A DNA stretch of 64,000 bases from Chamaecrista fasciculata. Taxonomy: Eukaryota; Streptophyta; Magnoliopsida; Fabales; Fabaceae. The DNA is taken from assembly GCA_003254925.1 (NCBI GenBank), contig QANZ01002954.1:1-64000 (forward strand), read 5' to 3'. The position numbers and the translations under genes were made by a program. Positions 43,959 through 53,867 of this stretch are shown here, piece after piece. Position 1 is the stretch's first letter. Each line of letters starts with the position of its first letter. The notes under the pieces were generated by a model that had not been told where the DNA came from, did not search any database, and was given only the letters and a program-made list of their open reading frames with translations.

Positions 43959-46900
43959 GAAAAGAGGAGAGATAAAGATAAACGATAACAATAAATTAGA
44001 TGAATTGAATTACATACTTCAGTATATCTATACTTTAACAAATTCACCCCCAAAGTTTTCAAACAAATGAGAATTAACAAAGAATTTATTCATTAAGATT
44101 ACTAATACACATACCCACTTAGACGTTAGAACTCCTTTAGATTTTTTTTTTTTTTGAAATGAATTATTATTATTTTGTTAAAAATGTATACTTCTTAATT
44201 TCTAGTTAAAGAAAAAAGTGTTTGGATTGACTTCTTATAACTGAAAAGCATTCTAAAAAACTTTAAAATGTGCGTGCCTTTTTTTCATCGTAAAAAAAGT
44301 AAGTTTTTTTTTTTTTTTTTACTTCTCGAAAAAAAAAACAACCCATGAAGAAGAACTATAATATAATTTGCAACACTGTTATAGATAGGGGTGAGCGCGG
44401 GCTGGGTTGGGGCGGCCTGAGGGAAAATCCCAGCCCAACTCGCGCATCAATCTGCGGGTTGGGTTGGGTTGGGTTTTGTTATTTTTTTATTTTCAGCCCG
44501 AACCAACCCAACCCAAGGGACTGCGGGTTGGGTTGGGTTGAACCCGCGGGTTGACTCTTTTTTTAGAAAAAAAAATTGAAATTTTGCCAAAAATAAAATT
44601 CTGCACAAACTGAAATTTTGAAAGACTAACAATTTAAAGGACTAGCAAATCATACCAGATGCAGTGGAAACCACATCATAAGTGTTAACTTTTTGAGAGG
44701 CTAGAAGATTATAGACCAAAGAAATGGCGTAATTACAAAAACTACTACGAAAAAACTTGTTCGACGATCGACGAGTTTAGTCAATTTTGTGGTGGTGGTT
44801 GACTGTGGCTACTGGCTAAGGAAAGAAGAGGAAGTGAGGAGATCGAACAAGTGAGAGTGAATGGGATTGTGAGGAGGCGGCTGTGTTAAAATGAAAAGCC
44901 TAGGTTAATTAGGGTAAGTGGCATATTAATATAATATATTATATGTAAATTAATAAAAAAAAATTATATAATATATATATGCGGGCTCAAGGGTTGGGTT
45001 GGGTTGGGTTTACAAACTCTGAACCCGCAACCCAACCCGCATACATGCGGGCTAAAAAATTTTGGACCAAACCAACCCGCGAGCCTGAACCAACCCAACC
45101 CGCAGCTACGGGTTGGGTTGGGTTTTGCGGGTCTGCGGGCTCATTTGCTCACCTCTAGTTATAGACTGAAATTTCATTTACTCCTCTCACATATTAAGGG
45201 TCAAATTGGTATATGAAAATATTTTCTAAAGTGATTTTTTTTATAAAATAACAAGCGTTTTGTTTAAAAAATACTTTTGAAAAATTATAAATAGAATGTT
45301 GTTGAAATTATATATTATTTTGTGGATTAGCATTAATTAATTATTCAGTCATTTGTGTTTGTTGATTATGTGACTAATTTAGCAACTATCCCATTAAGTT
45401 GTTAATGTTTACAAAGAGCTTGTTTATCATGGAAACTAATTTATTAACTATTTGAGTATATTTAATATTCTATCCTTTTGGACTAAAGTGTGATATTGTC
45501 TTTTGTTCAAGAGTAGTTTTGTTAGTTTTAATAACTAAGGGAACCCTTTTGCAATTTCATCTAAATATACATAAAGTCTTTATTTGTTTTAAGTGAAATC
45601 GAGAAAGGTGGTTTCTGATATATATGGGTATCCCTTTTGTTCTGAAAATACACACTCTCAGGCTCAGCTTTCAACTCTTGGCATTTTGGCTCTTTGTGTT
45701 TTGATTCTTACTCTTTGAATTTAGTGAGTTGTAGTATTCTTGCTCACCCTTGCAAATGTCTACACCTCCAGGTAAGTGATATTCTTACGCCCATGTTTAG
45801 TTTAGTGATTGGTATAAGAGCCTTAGGTTATAGTTTGGACTCTTTTCTGAAGAAATTTTTAAATATGAAAAACTCTATGGACTAATCTGTAGTTTTGAAT
45901 GTCCTCTTTTGTAATGATTTGCACTTCATTTTGCAAACTTTCTCTTTCCCGTTTGAAGCTTCGATTCTTGAAATTTTTTTGGTGAAACACCATATATGGT
46001 TTATGCGTTTTGTTGTTCGGTAATCATTATTCATATTTGCACTGAAAAATTTGAGACACATGTTATGTTTTTATGAAGCTCTATTTTTTGTTTCAAACCA
46101 TAAATTTTTCTCGTTCATTTTTAGTCGTTTCTTGGCATTGTTTTGCAAGATTGATGTTTGGAACTCACGATTTGTCTCACCCTAATGCTTTTGATGTATT
46201 TTTCGTGGCCGAAAATGATGCATTTGGCTGGATTTCGTTTTGCGTTGCAACGGGTCATGTAGACCCGCCGGGTGAGAAAGAAGAGTTAACAATGCGCGTG
46301 AGATTCGTCCCACGCGCCCTGGCGGCGCATGTGCCTCACGCGTTGGTCCGTTTATCCCAAATTTTGATAGAATGCTCCACTTTCCCTCCTCTATCCCGTG
46401 AGCAATTTTTTGGAATTTATGGAGATCTCTATCTATTTGTTTCTTAATTTCTTAATTTTAAATCTCCTTTTAAATTCATTTATATTCTGTATTTTAGGCT
46501 AAAACTTTTGGTGCATATCCTACTCACTGTTGTATGTGTTATGTTTTGCACACTTACGGATATAGCATCGTTTGGATTGTCATAAATTCTATTTCTCTAA
46601 AATTGAAAATTCTTTAAACTTTTATGACTTGAAACTTGTGCACCTAACAGTCTTATATTCACCTATCGTGGATCTGATTACGATGGTGTTTGTTTGTAAT
46701 TTTGTTCTATGGTTGTGTTGTGTGTTGGTTATGGATTTATTGTATCAGTAAAACATGATTAATATACAATTGTTGAGAAATAACTGCTTGTCCATTTCTT
46801 GTTAAGAAGACACTTTGTTGATAGTGTTTTATTGTTTCTTGTATCCTATCGCTATGGAGATAATAATAAAATTTTTCTCATAATCCCTTAAGTTTTGAAT

Positions 46901-49900
46901 TCATCCTAATATGCATGTTTGCATAGTTGCATAAGCTGACATTCTGGTTGAAACTTAGTTATGTGAATATGTTTGGGCACATAATGTTTCTTATTTGCCT
47001 TATTTATATCAGTTTTTGGTTTTCAACAATTTTCAGTGGTTAAGACGTTGAATGGGACTAATTTCGATAATTGGTATAAGTCCCTCAACATGTATCTAAC
47101 AATTTCCAAAGATGATATGACCATGAGGGAGTCGAAGCCGACAGCCATCACTGAACGGTCTAGTGTTGCTGATAAGACTCATTATAAATTGTGGCATGAG
47201 TCTAACTGTATTTTCCTAACGGTCATGATGTATACTGTTGAGAAGACCATCAGATATAACATCCCCCAAAAGGACAATGCAGTTCACTATCTAGCAACCA
47301 TTTGTGAGAAATTTAAGTTTGATAAGGCACAAAAAGCTTATTACCTTTCTCTTGTGGATAGCACACTTTATGATGGTGTGTCAGGAGTGAGAGAACACGT
47401 ATTGAAGCTGATCAACTACTACAATAAGACGAAATCTCTGAAAGTTGATTTGGGTGAAGGCTACCTTGTATTTAAGGCTTTGCAATCTCTTTCGGCAAGG
47501 TATTTTGTGTTGAGAACCACTTAAAATTCTCTGGATGCTGAATGGACAGATGATCAGTTACTATCCATAGTGACTCACGAGGAGGAATCCTTGAAGAAAT
47601 CCAAGTCACTCCCCCCATTTTGTTAACAATTTCTCTGCGGGTCCATCTAAAAAGACTGAAACTGAGAAGTTTAAAGGAAAGAAAAACAAAAACAAGAAGT
47701 CGTATGGGCCAAAGAAAGATAACTAGAAAGGTAAAGGCAAGATGAAGAAGCCTTTGGTGGGTGATTGCTTCTATTGCAAGAAATCAGGTCATACCATTTC
47801 TGAGTGCTTGAAGTTTAAGAACAAGTGTGAGAAGGAAGGTATTCCTTTTCATGGTACTCCTCTAACTCTTGTTTGTCTTGAATCCAATAATATTCAAACT
47901 CGTTTTCGAAGGACCCAAAGTGAGAGGGAGAGGTCCATCATCGAAGTGCAGGGAAGTTCTGTTCTAGTTGAATGTGTCAAGACTATGCTTTAATTTTAGC
48001 TTCTAGTCATGAACTTTATCTTTATGATACTGTGTATCTACCCTCCTGGAGTCATTTTTCCACTTCCCCCCTCTGGGCATTTTGCTCTATTTTTGCAGGA
48101 ACATGTAATTGATGCTCAGTACACAATGCCTGGAACTCCACAACAAAATGGAGTCATTGAGCGGCATAATTGGACTTTGTTAGACATGGTCAAGTCTATG
48201 ATCAGCTACTCCACTTTGCCAAAATTTCTGTGGGGTCAGCCTTAAGACAACAACTTATATCCTTAAGCAAGTCCCATGCAAGTCAATGGAGAAAACACCT
48301 TATGAGCTTTTCACAGGAAATAAAGCTAGTCTTAGACACTTTCATGTATGGGGTTGTAAGGCAGAGGTGAGGCTGTATAATCCAAACTTAAGAAGCTTGA
48401 TTCTAGAATTGTCACAGGATTGTTTATTGGTTATTGTACAGGGTCTAGAGGATGCAGATTTTATTGTCCTAATCACTTGATTACAGTGATTGAATTTAAT
48501 AGGCGTTTTATTTTGAGGATGACTTAGACAGTGGGAGTAATGCACCCAGAGTCATTAATCTGCATAATGAGGATACCTCATTACCATTATCATCTCATCC
48601 CTCATTGTTTATTGTTCCTAATTCCACTTTAGATCAGAGAAATGAGGATGATATGCTTGTTAAAAACCCTGTTGATCCTGTTACTATTTCTAAAAGGGAG
48701 GAATCTACTGATATTTTGGGACTATCACAGAGAAGTAGAAGGTGTTCAATTCCTTATGACTACATTGTCTACCTACAAGAATTTGAATATGATGTTGTTG
48801 ATGGCACAAATCCTATTTCTTTTGAAGAAGCTATGTCTAGCCCTCATTCAGCCAAATGGTTGGAAGCCATGAATGATGAGATCAAGTTGATGTATCACAA
48901 TGTTGTATGGAAACTAATAGAGTTGCCTTATGGTTGTAAACCAGTTGGATTCAAGTGGGTGTTTAAGACCAAACGACGTGCAAAAGGTGAAGTTGAAAGG
49001 TACAAATTTAGACTTGTAGCCGAAGGTTATAATCAGATAAGTATTTAGACTTATCATAGGACTTGTTGCACAGTTTAACCTTGAACTTCACCAAATGGAT
49101 GTCAAGGCAACATTTCTAAACGGTGATTTGATTAAGGATGTTTATATGTTGCAGCCAGATGGATTTTCTGTGACTAGGAAAGAGCACCAGTGTGCAAGCT
49201 GAGTAAATCCTTCTATGGACTTGAACAAGCCTCAAGACAATGGTACTTGAAGTTTGATCAAATAGTCATCTCTATCGGCTTCATTGAAAATTTGATTGAT
49301 CATTGTATTTATCAAAAATTTGATGGAAACATTTTTGTCATTCTTGTGTTGTATGTTGATGACATACTATTGACTAGTAACTCAGTATCTATGTTGAATG
49401 ATACAAAACTTGCATTATCTAGCCACTTTGATATGAAAGATCTCAGTTAAGCTTCCTATGTCTTGGGAATTAGAATTCATCATGATAAATCATGTGGAAT
49501 TCTCGGTTTATCTCAAGAAAATTATATTGAACGATTGTTCAAGAAATTCAACATGCATACTTGTAATCCATGTTCTGCACCTGTTCAAAAAGGTGAGAAG
49601 CTGTCTAAATCATCTTGTCCTAAGGATGATGATTCAAAGACTGTTATGGACAAAGTTTCATATGCTTCTACTATTGGCGGTCTTATGTATGCATTAGTAT
49701 GCAAAGGCCTAATATTGCTTATTTTGTTGGTGTGATTGGCAGGTACTTGAGCAATCTTGGTCCTAAAACATTATGTATGCTCTAGTATACACACATCTTG
49801 TTTTTTACTCATTTTGTTGATGTGTCTTAGTAGGTGTTTGAGCAATCCTAGTCCTAATCATTAGAGGGCAGTAAAGAAAGTTATGAAGTACCTCCAAGGG

Positions 49901-52900
49901 ACAAAGTATTACATGCTTACAAACAAGAAATCTGAACCACTTGAAATAGTGGGGTACTATGACTCGGACTTTGGTTCTTGTGTGGATGATCGCAAATCCA
50001 CTTATGGATACATCTTTATGATGTCTGGAGGGGTTGTGTTCGCAAAAAAGTTGCAAGCAATCAATATTAACCACCTCCACTATGGAGGCAAAGTATATTG
50101 CTTGCTATGAAGCCACACTTCAGACCATATGGTTAAGGATGTTGGAGATTGTGCCCTAGGGCCAATCATTTTATAGATATGTTGAGAACATATCAATTAA
50201 TTTATGGAGATAAATTAATGGTTATCATATTATTAGCATGTTNGTTCTTGTGGGGAATTCTCATGCGCCACCTTTTGGAGTTTGGATCAAGAAGGAGTTC
50301 TTGAGTTCAAATGCACTGTAGATTGGTCCCTAGTTCTTTTGGGGAAAAGAACTGAAGGCTAGCACCTTGGTGCCCGAAGAAACTGTTCGTGTGGATTACT
50401 GGCAGAGGGAGAACGCTGGGAGTGGGCTCCTTGGACACGCCTTGTACAACCAATCGATTGAAACTCGTGAGGTATACCACTATCTATAAAAGTTTTAAAT
50501 TCTACTAGCGGATCCGTTCGGGAATTTTAGGACCTAGCGTGTTTTATTTTAATTTTATATTTGCTTCCGCTGCGTTAGGCGCCTACAATTCCCAACAAAG
50601 GATTGGCATGCATCTTATTCATTCTATATCTAAACCGCTAACCATATATTGTGATAGCTCATCTGCTGTTTGCTTTTCTCAAAGTCACTGAATTTTAAAT
50701 CGTACTAAGCATTTTGATGTTAAGTACTTATTTGTTAGAGAAAAGATTTTGGAATCTCATATTTGTATGATTCACATTTCCGGTGAACATATACTAGCAA
50801 ATTCATTGACTAAAGGCTTGCCTGTGGGGGTCTTCAAAGGTCATGTTACCCATATGAGTATTGTTGAGAATCTTGATGTAGCCTTAATCTAGTGGGAGTC
50901 TAGAATGGTTTTGGCAGATTATGTTATATTTGTCTTATAGTGACTCTTATTGTCTTTTTGTGATCTTTAATATTCAAATGCTCAAATCTTTTTCCTGATA
51001 TCGCTAGTTTCCTATCGGATTTAGTGGGCTGTATAATATCATTTGTTTCTCTATCGGATTCAATGATATGTGTGTTTAAACTGATATGATATGTATGTTT
51101 GTTTATCTTGTTATCACAGTTCAACAAATTTTGATGGATTGATTTGATGATTGACTAATGCTATTCAAGTGGGAGATTGTTGGAATTATATATTATTGTG
51201 TGGATTAGCATTAATTAATTATTTTTTCAGTCATTTGTGTTTGTTGATTAGGTGACTAATTTAGCAAATTATGAATATTTTAGATACAATTTTGTTTAAT
51301 TGTGGTAATCAGTTATGGGTTTGATTATCCACAAGCCTCACACGACCGGGCAAAGAACCTCAACTCACGTCCAAGGAGTATTAATTAACAACTATCCCAT
51401 TAAGTTGCTAATGTTTACAAAGAGCCTATTTATCATGGAAACTATTTTATTAACTATTTAATTATATTTAATGTTCTATCCTTTTGGACTAAAGTGTGAT
51501 ATTGTCTTTTGTTCAGGAGTAGTTTTGTTATTTTTAATAACTAAGGGGACCATTTTACAATTTTACCTAAGTATATATAAAGTCTTTATTTGTTTTAAGT
51601 GAAACCGAGAAATGTGGTTTTTGGTATATATGGATATCCCTTTTGTTATGAAAATACACACTCTCATTCTCAACTTTCAACTCTCGGCATTTTTGCTCTT
51701 TGTGCTTTGATTCTTCCTCTTTGGATTTAGTGAGTTGTAGTATTCTTGCTCACCATTGCAAATGTCTACACCTCCAATTAAGTGATATTCGTAATTTCCC
51801 ATTTTTAGTTTAGCAAATACTTCATTTAAAAAAAACATTCAAAATAAATGGGCTCTTATGTTTGTTTTTTTTTTTTTGTTGGTAGGGAATGAACCAGCAC
51901 TCTTATTTACCTGTTTGTGTTTTTTTTTAGAAAGAAAGTTTAAATGAGGATTTATAGAGATACTTATAAATCTCCTACAAACAAGACTTTCACACTAATA
52001 GCAATAATAAAACTCACAATCTTATGAGTTATAAATTAGCTCTTTACTAATTGAACCAATTTTGTTGTCATTTGTTTGTCTATTTGATTTAAATGTTTAT
52101 GACGTAAAATGGACGTAAAATGGAAGCAGAATTAGGTTACACTAAAAACTGACGATGCTTGGGCCAAAACAAAACAAAAATGATGTAATTGTGCATAAAT
52201 GAATTGATGCAGTATACATTTATATATTGTTCAAAACTTCAAATTGGTTCCAATTGTATAGGGTAAATTTCAAACTAGTCCTAAATATTTCATTTGTTTC
52301 AGATTAGTCTTACATATTTGTATAATTTCTCAAATTGGTGTAAAACATATTTTCAAGAATATGTAATTTGACCTTATTTTTGCTAATAGTCTCAATTTGA
52401 CAAAGACATAAATTTTCAAGAATTAACACAGTTTCAAAGTCATTGCATTTAAACTTGAAATGAGTAAGATATGATTAACTTCACTTATATGGCTGTGAAA
52501 TGTATGATCTACTTTCGAGATTTAATTTGACCTTATTTATTGACGATCCCAACTAGAGTTGTCAAAACGAGCATGTGCCCGCTCAGCCCGCTCGCTAAAT
52601 GTTCAGGCTTGGACATATAAAAAAAATAGGCCTGTTTAAAAACGGGCCTAAATGGGTTGGCTTGTTTAACCCGCGGGGTAAATGGGTATGGACGAGCTAG
52701 CCCACGGGCCGCCCATGTATATTTTTTATTTATTTTTTATAAAATATAATTATTTTAAAGGTTTTTTATATATATTTTGTATATATTTTTATCTAAATAT
52801 TGTTATTTGTATATTATCTTCTCATATTTTTTAAAAATTAAAATTTTCAAATAATAAATTAATTTTAAGAGTAAAATAAATTTTATATAAATTTTATCTT

Positions 52901-53643
52901 ATTATAAAATCAAATAATTGTATAGTTATAATTAATATACAAATGAAAATAAAAAAATATTTTAGTTAGTTTACAAGTTTCATAGTATCTTTTTTTATCT
53001 TTCATCATATTATTATTATTTTATAAAACTTTAATCTAAAAAAAACATTATAAATAAAGTGTTGGCCTGCAGGCCGACCGGTTAATCCGCAGGCTAACAC
53101 AGGCGGGTTTGGACATGTAAAAATTAGCCCTTTATAAATGGGCTAGCCTGCCCGCCCCATTTAAAAGAAGGTCTGTGATAAGTTTGGGCGAATCTGGGCG
53201 GGTCGGCCCGTTTTGACACCCTTACCCAACTAGCTCGATAGAGAAAGTAACTAACTCACAGATCTAAATTTATCACATTTGAACTTAAAATGAGAGAGAT
53301 ATGACTACATATTCATTAGTTGGGACCAATTTGAAAATTTATAAAAAAAATATATATGATCAATCTGAAACAAATGAAATACTTATGATTAATTTAAAAT
53401 CTACCTAATATATCTGGGATTAATTTGAGATTTTGATCAGGTCAAAAAATTTTGAGATGGTTCAATATTTTCCATAGTTCATACATACCTGAAAGCTATA
53501 ACATCTTGGAATCTCAACTTGGTATTTAAACCATCATTAAACTCGACATTGTCAGTGACAACTAAGGCCAGAGATGTTACTGAGGCAGCCAGAGCAAGGA
53601 TCCTAAGCAAAAGCACAGAAATGGCGACACCTTGGGAAGCCAT
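40385..53643 (-). CDS. CASP-like four-transmembrane protein (CASPL)
   Basis: Exons 53643-53489, 43865-43736 and 40618-40385, all GT-AG, encode 172 aa. Four hydrophobic spans are visible: about 7-29, 54-76, 96-115 and 145-168. An Arg in the first (R14) and an Asp just before the third (D94, in FYGDKVISLLLATG) match the paired residues that mark the CASP/DUF588 family. N- and C-termini are short and cytosolic (MASQG.., ..RSRKK). CASP-like proteins form plasma-membrane scaffolds related to Casparian-strip domain proteins; length and the second-loop FRY..AY.IVQLP pattern suggest a CASPL4-type member, not a root CASP. ATG 53643 is the only Met before span 1. Introns are unusually large, 9,623 and 3,117 bp, because of nested transposons. 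Reading frame and splice phases (2, then 0) are intact, so it is probably a working gene. Confidence 0.85.
40693..41101. mobile_element. MULE-like foldback element in CASPL intron 2 (family C)
   Basis: The left end GATCAAAGTGCACTTTTCGT is mirrored by ..AAATATGCACTTTGAC at the right. Arms of 'atatcttttggtca' modules meet near 40915. It lies 75 bases upstream, on the minus-strand gene, of the exon 3 acceptor. Confidence 0.6.
41391..41730. repeat. About 130-bp tandem repeat, 2.7 copies
   Basis: GAGTTGTAGAGTTAGTGACA begins at 41430, 41558 and 41691 (spacing 128 and 133), alternating with AATAAATTAAACTTGTATGT at 41391, 41470 and 41599. Length differences come from poly(T) runs of 12-18 bases inside the unit. 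It lies in CASPL intron 2. Confidence 0.85.
41815..42049. mobile_element. Foldback element (family D) in CASPL intron 2
   Basis: The ends GAGTAAACTAACAATTCGGT and ..TGAATTGTTAATTTACTC are inverted. Flanks TTTATTTTA (41806-41814) and TTTATTTTT (42050-42058) match at 8 of 9 bases, consistent with a 9-bp duplication. It is a sister of the element in MYB intron 2 (9892-10150). Confidence 0.75.
42072..43024. mobile_element. MULE-like element split by a nested element
   Basis: The outer arms GGCAAAAAATAC..TATAGGGTAA and ..GAGTTACCCCATAGG..TTTGCC are inverted, and both continue with 'ggtataattgat' text. The middle (about 42299-42830) is a second, family B element, so this copy was broken by insertion. 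Non-coding, in CASPL intron 2. Confidence 0.55.
42299..42830. mobile_element. Nested family B foldback element
   Basis: Arms of 'cactttggtaccctgt' type are mirrored by 'gggtaccaaagtg', with the right end ..AGTGTAATGTACCC. The interior matches 3088-3514 (GTAATTTTTGCAAAATTTGT, AAATAGCTCCAAAA). The left tip has lost its first 15 or so bases. Confidence 0.6.
43194..43586. mobile_element. MULE-like foldback element (family C), degenerate
   Basis: The left GCCAAAATCAAAATTTAGTA and right ..GAATTTACACTTTGAC are inverted, with 'ggtcccatatcgttggg' and 'caaaagatat' modules. It ends about 150 bases downstream (on the minus-strand gene) of CASPL exon 2. Confidence 0.5.
44386..45157. mobile_element. hAT element with exact 8-bp target duplication
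   Basis: The ends TAGGGGTGAGC and ..GCTCACCTCTA are inverted. GTTATAGA is exactly duplicated (44378-44385 and 45158-45165). The subterminal regions contain many GGGTTGGGTT / AACCCAACCC repeats in both orientations, as hAT elements often hold subterminal transposase-binding repeats. The 772-bp element has no transposase. It lies in CASPL intron 1. Confidence 0.85.
45300..45807 (+). repeat. Copia 5' LTR
   Basis: About 508 bp. It matches the 3' LTR over most of its length but lacks a segment of about 120 bp found there (51267-51388), the flanking sequence joining directly at ..TTAGCAACTATCCC. The 3' boundary is set by the primer site and is accurate to a few bases. Confidence 0.75.
46073..46447 (+). 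other. Open frame in Copia leader, unrecognised
   Basis: An uninterrupted 124-codon frame lies between the primer site and gag. It is GC-richer in its middle (46255-46345) than the neighbouring Copia DNA. No Copia domain normally occupies this position and no motif is recognised. It could be captured sequence or chance. Confidence 0.2.
47036..47993 (+). pseudogene. Copia gag remnant
   Basis: The frame 47036-47524 begins at a GTG, not ATG, with LNGTNFDNWYKSL typical of Copia gag (UBN2-type). It continues through KLWHESNCIFLTVMMYTV and stops at 47524. A second frame (47742-47993) carries the nucleocapsid zinc knuckle CFYCKKSGHTISEC (CX2CX4HX4C). A stop and a frameshift between them prevent one Gag product. 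Confidence 0.85.
48090..50892 (+). pseudogene. Copia pol remnant
   Basis: Recognisable pieces in order: integrase C-terminal core (TPQQNGVIERHNWTLLDM, 48130-48190; YELFTGNKASLRHFHVWGC, 48300-48360), reverse transcriptase (SAKWLEAMNDEI and VGFKWVFKTK, 48840-48980; LSKSFYGLEQASRQWY and YVDDILLTSN, 49190-49385), and RNase H (YYDSDFGSCVDDRKSTYGYI, 49955-50015; SLTKGLP, about 50800). Frames shift at least five times. Protease and the integrase N-terminus are absent. A block of about 95 bp near 49686 is repeated at 49782. The RNase H part is split by an LTR at 50140-50597. Confidence 0.88.
50140..50597 (+). mobile_element. Solo LTR nested in the Copia element, TSD AAGGA
   Basis: It starts TGTTGGAGATTGTGCCCTAG and ends ..GCCTACAATTCCCAACA, with TGTTGG/CCAACA inverted tips. 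It is flanked by an exact 5-bp duplication AAGGA (50135-50139 and 50598-50602). No internal retrotransposon sequence follows, so it is a solo LTR left by recombination. An N at 50243 marks sequence missing relative to the copy at 1-200. Confidence 0.88.
51178..51815 (+). repeat. Copia 3' LTR
   Basis: It begins directly after AAGTGGGAGAT at 51178 and ends near ..TTTAGCA (51815). It contains an extra segment at about 51267-51388 not found in the 5' LTR. The bases outside the two LTRs (AATGT before, AATAC after) share only three positions, so the target duplication is eroded or the exact ends are off by a few bases. Confidence 0.75.
51816..52261. other. AT-rich intron DNA
   Basis: Nothing recognised beyond poly(T) runs and short direct repeats such as GACGTAAAATGGACGTAAAATGG (52101-52123). 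It is part of CASPL intron 1. Confidence 0.4.
52262..53405. mobile_element. MULE-like element interrupted by a nested element
   Basis: The outer arms GGTAAATTTCAAACTAGTCC.. and ..TAATTTAAAATCTACC are inverted and share ATTTCATTTGTTTCAGATT in both arms. Its interior text (ATGAG..GATATGA, GACGATCCCAACTAG) also occurs in 5538-6000. It is split at 52557-53224 by a second element. It lies 84 bases downstream of CASPL exon 1. Confidence 0.6.
52557..53224. mobile_element. hAT-like element nested in a MULE
   Basis: CCCAACTAG occurs on both sides (52548-52556 and 53225-53233). The ends AGTTGTCAAAACGAGC and ..CGTTTTGACACCC are inverted. GC-rich GCCCGCTC / GGGCGGGTCGGCCC blocks lie subterminally, with an AT-rich centre. 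An 8- to 9-bp duplication and (T)AG..GTTGTC ends fit hAT. The exact tip is ambiguous by one to three bases. Confidence 0.7.
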
Positions 53644-53867
53644 AATGCTTAATTTATGTCTTCTTCAATAATGAGATATATCAAATCGATGATCTTTTTC
53701 CCTAATTAATCAACTCTCTTCCCTATGCTTGTTCTTAATTGCTTACATAAGATTTCGAAGAAGCCCTTTTTATTTTATTCGAAAAATCCGAACAGAATTT
53801 AAGCTGGCTTATTGGGTTGTCTCTGTCCTATTCGTCGTATTTTCCAATGGGCTTTTTTTTTATTGTT
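53644..53867 (-). promoter_or_regulatory. Proximal promoter and 5' leader of CASP-like gene
   Basis: Upstream of the start codon on the minus strand. An AATAAAATAAAA TATA-like stretch at about 53770-53785 lies roughly 130 bases before the ATG, and a pyrimidine-poor leader follows. A MULE-like element begins at 53868, so the undisturbed promoter is only about 220 bp. The motif assignment is weak. Confidence 0.25.

Larger units (their letters stand above)
45300..51815 (+). mobile_element. Degenerate Ty1/Copia retrotransposon
   Basis: The two LTRs (45300-45807 and 51178-51815) start TGTTGAAATTATATATTA and TGTTGGAATTATATATTA. A primer site TGGTATAAGAGC (45810-45821, one change from the tRNA-Met consensus) follows the first, and a purine tract AAGTGGGAGA precedes the second. 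Between them lie gag and pol remnants in Copia order: nucleocapsid, integrase, reverse transcriptase, RNase H. The protease region and much of integrase are missing, many stops and frameshifts are present, and another LTR is inserted at 50140-50597. It sits in the CASPL gene's first intron, antisense to that gene. Confidence 0.9.

Noticed and set aside
44455..45130. Telomeric repeats
   Set aside because: The motif is GGGTT in scattered inverted runs inside a bounded hAT element, not TTTAGGG arrays.
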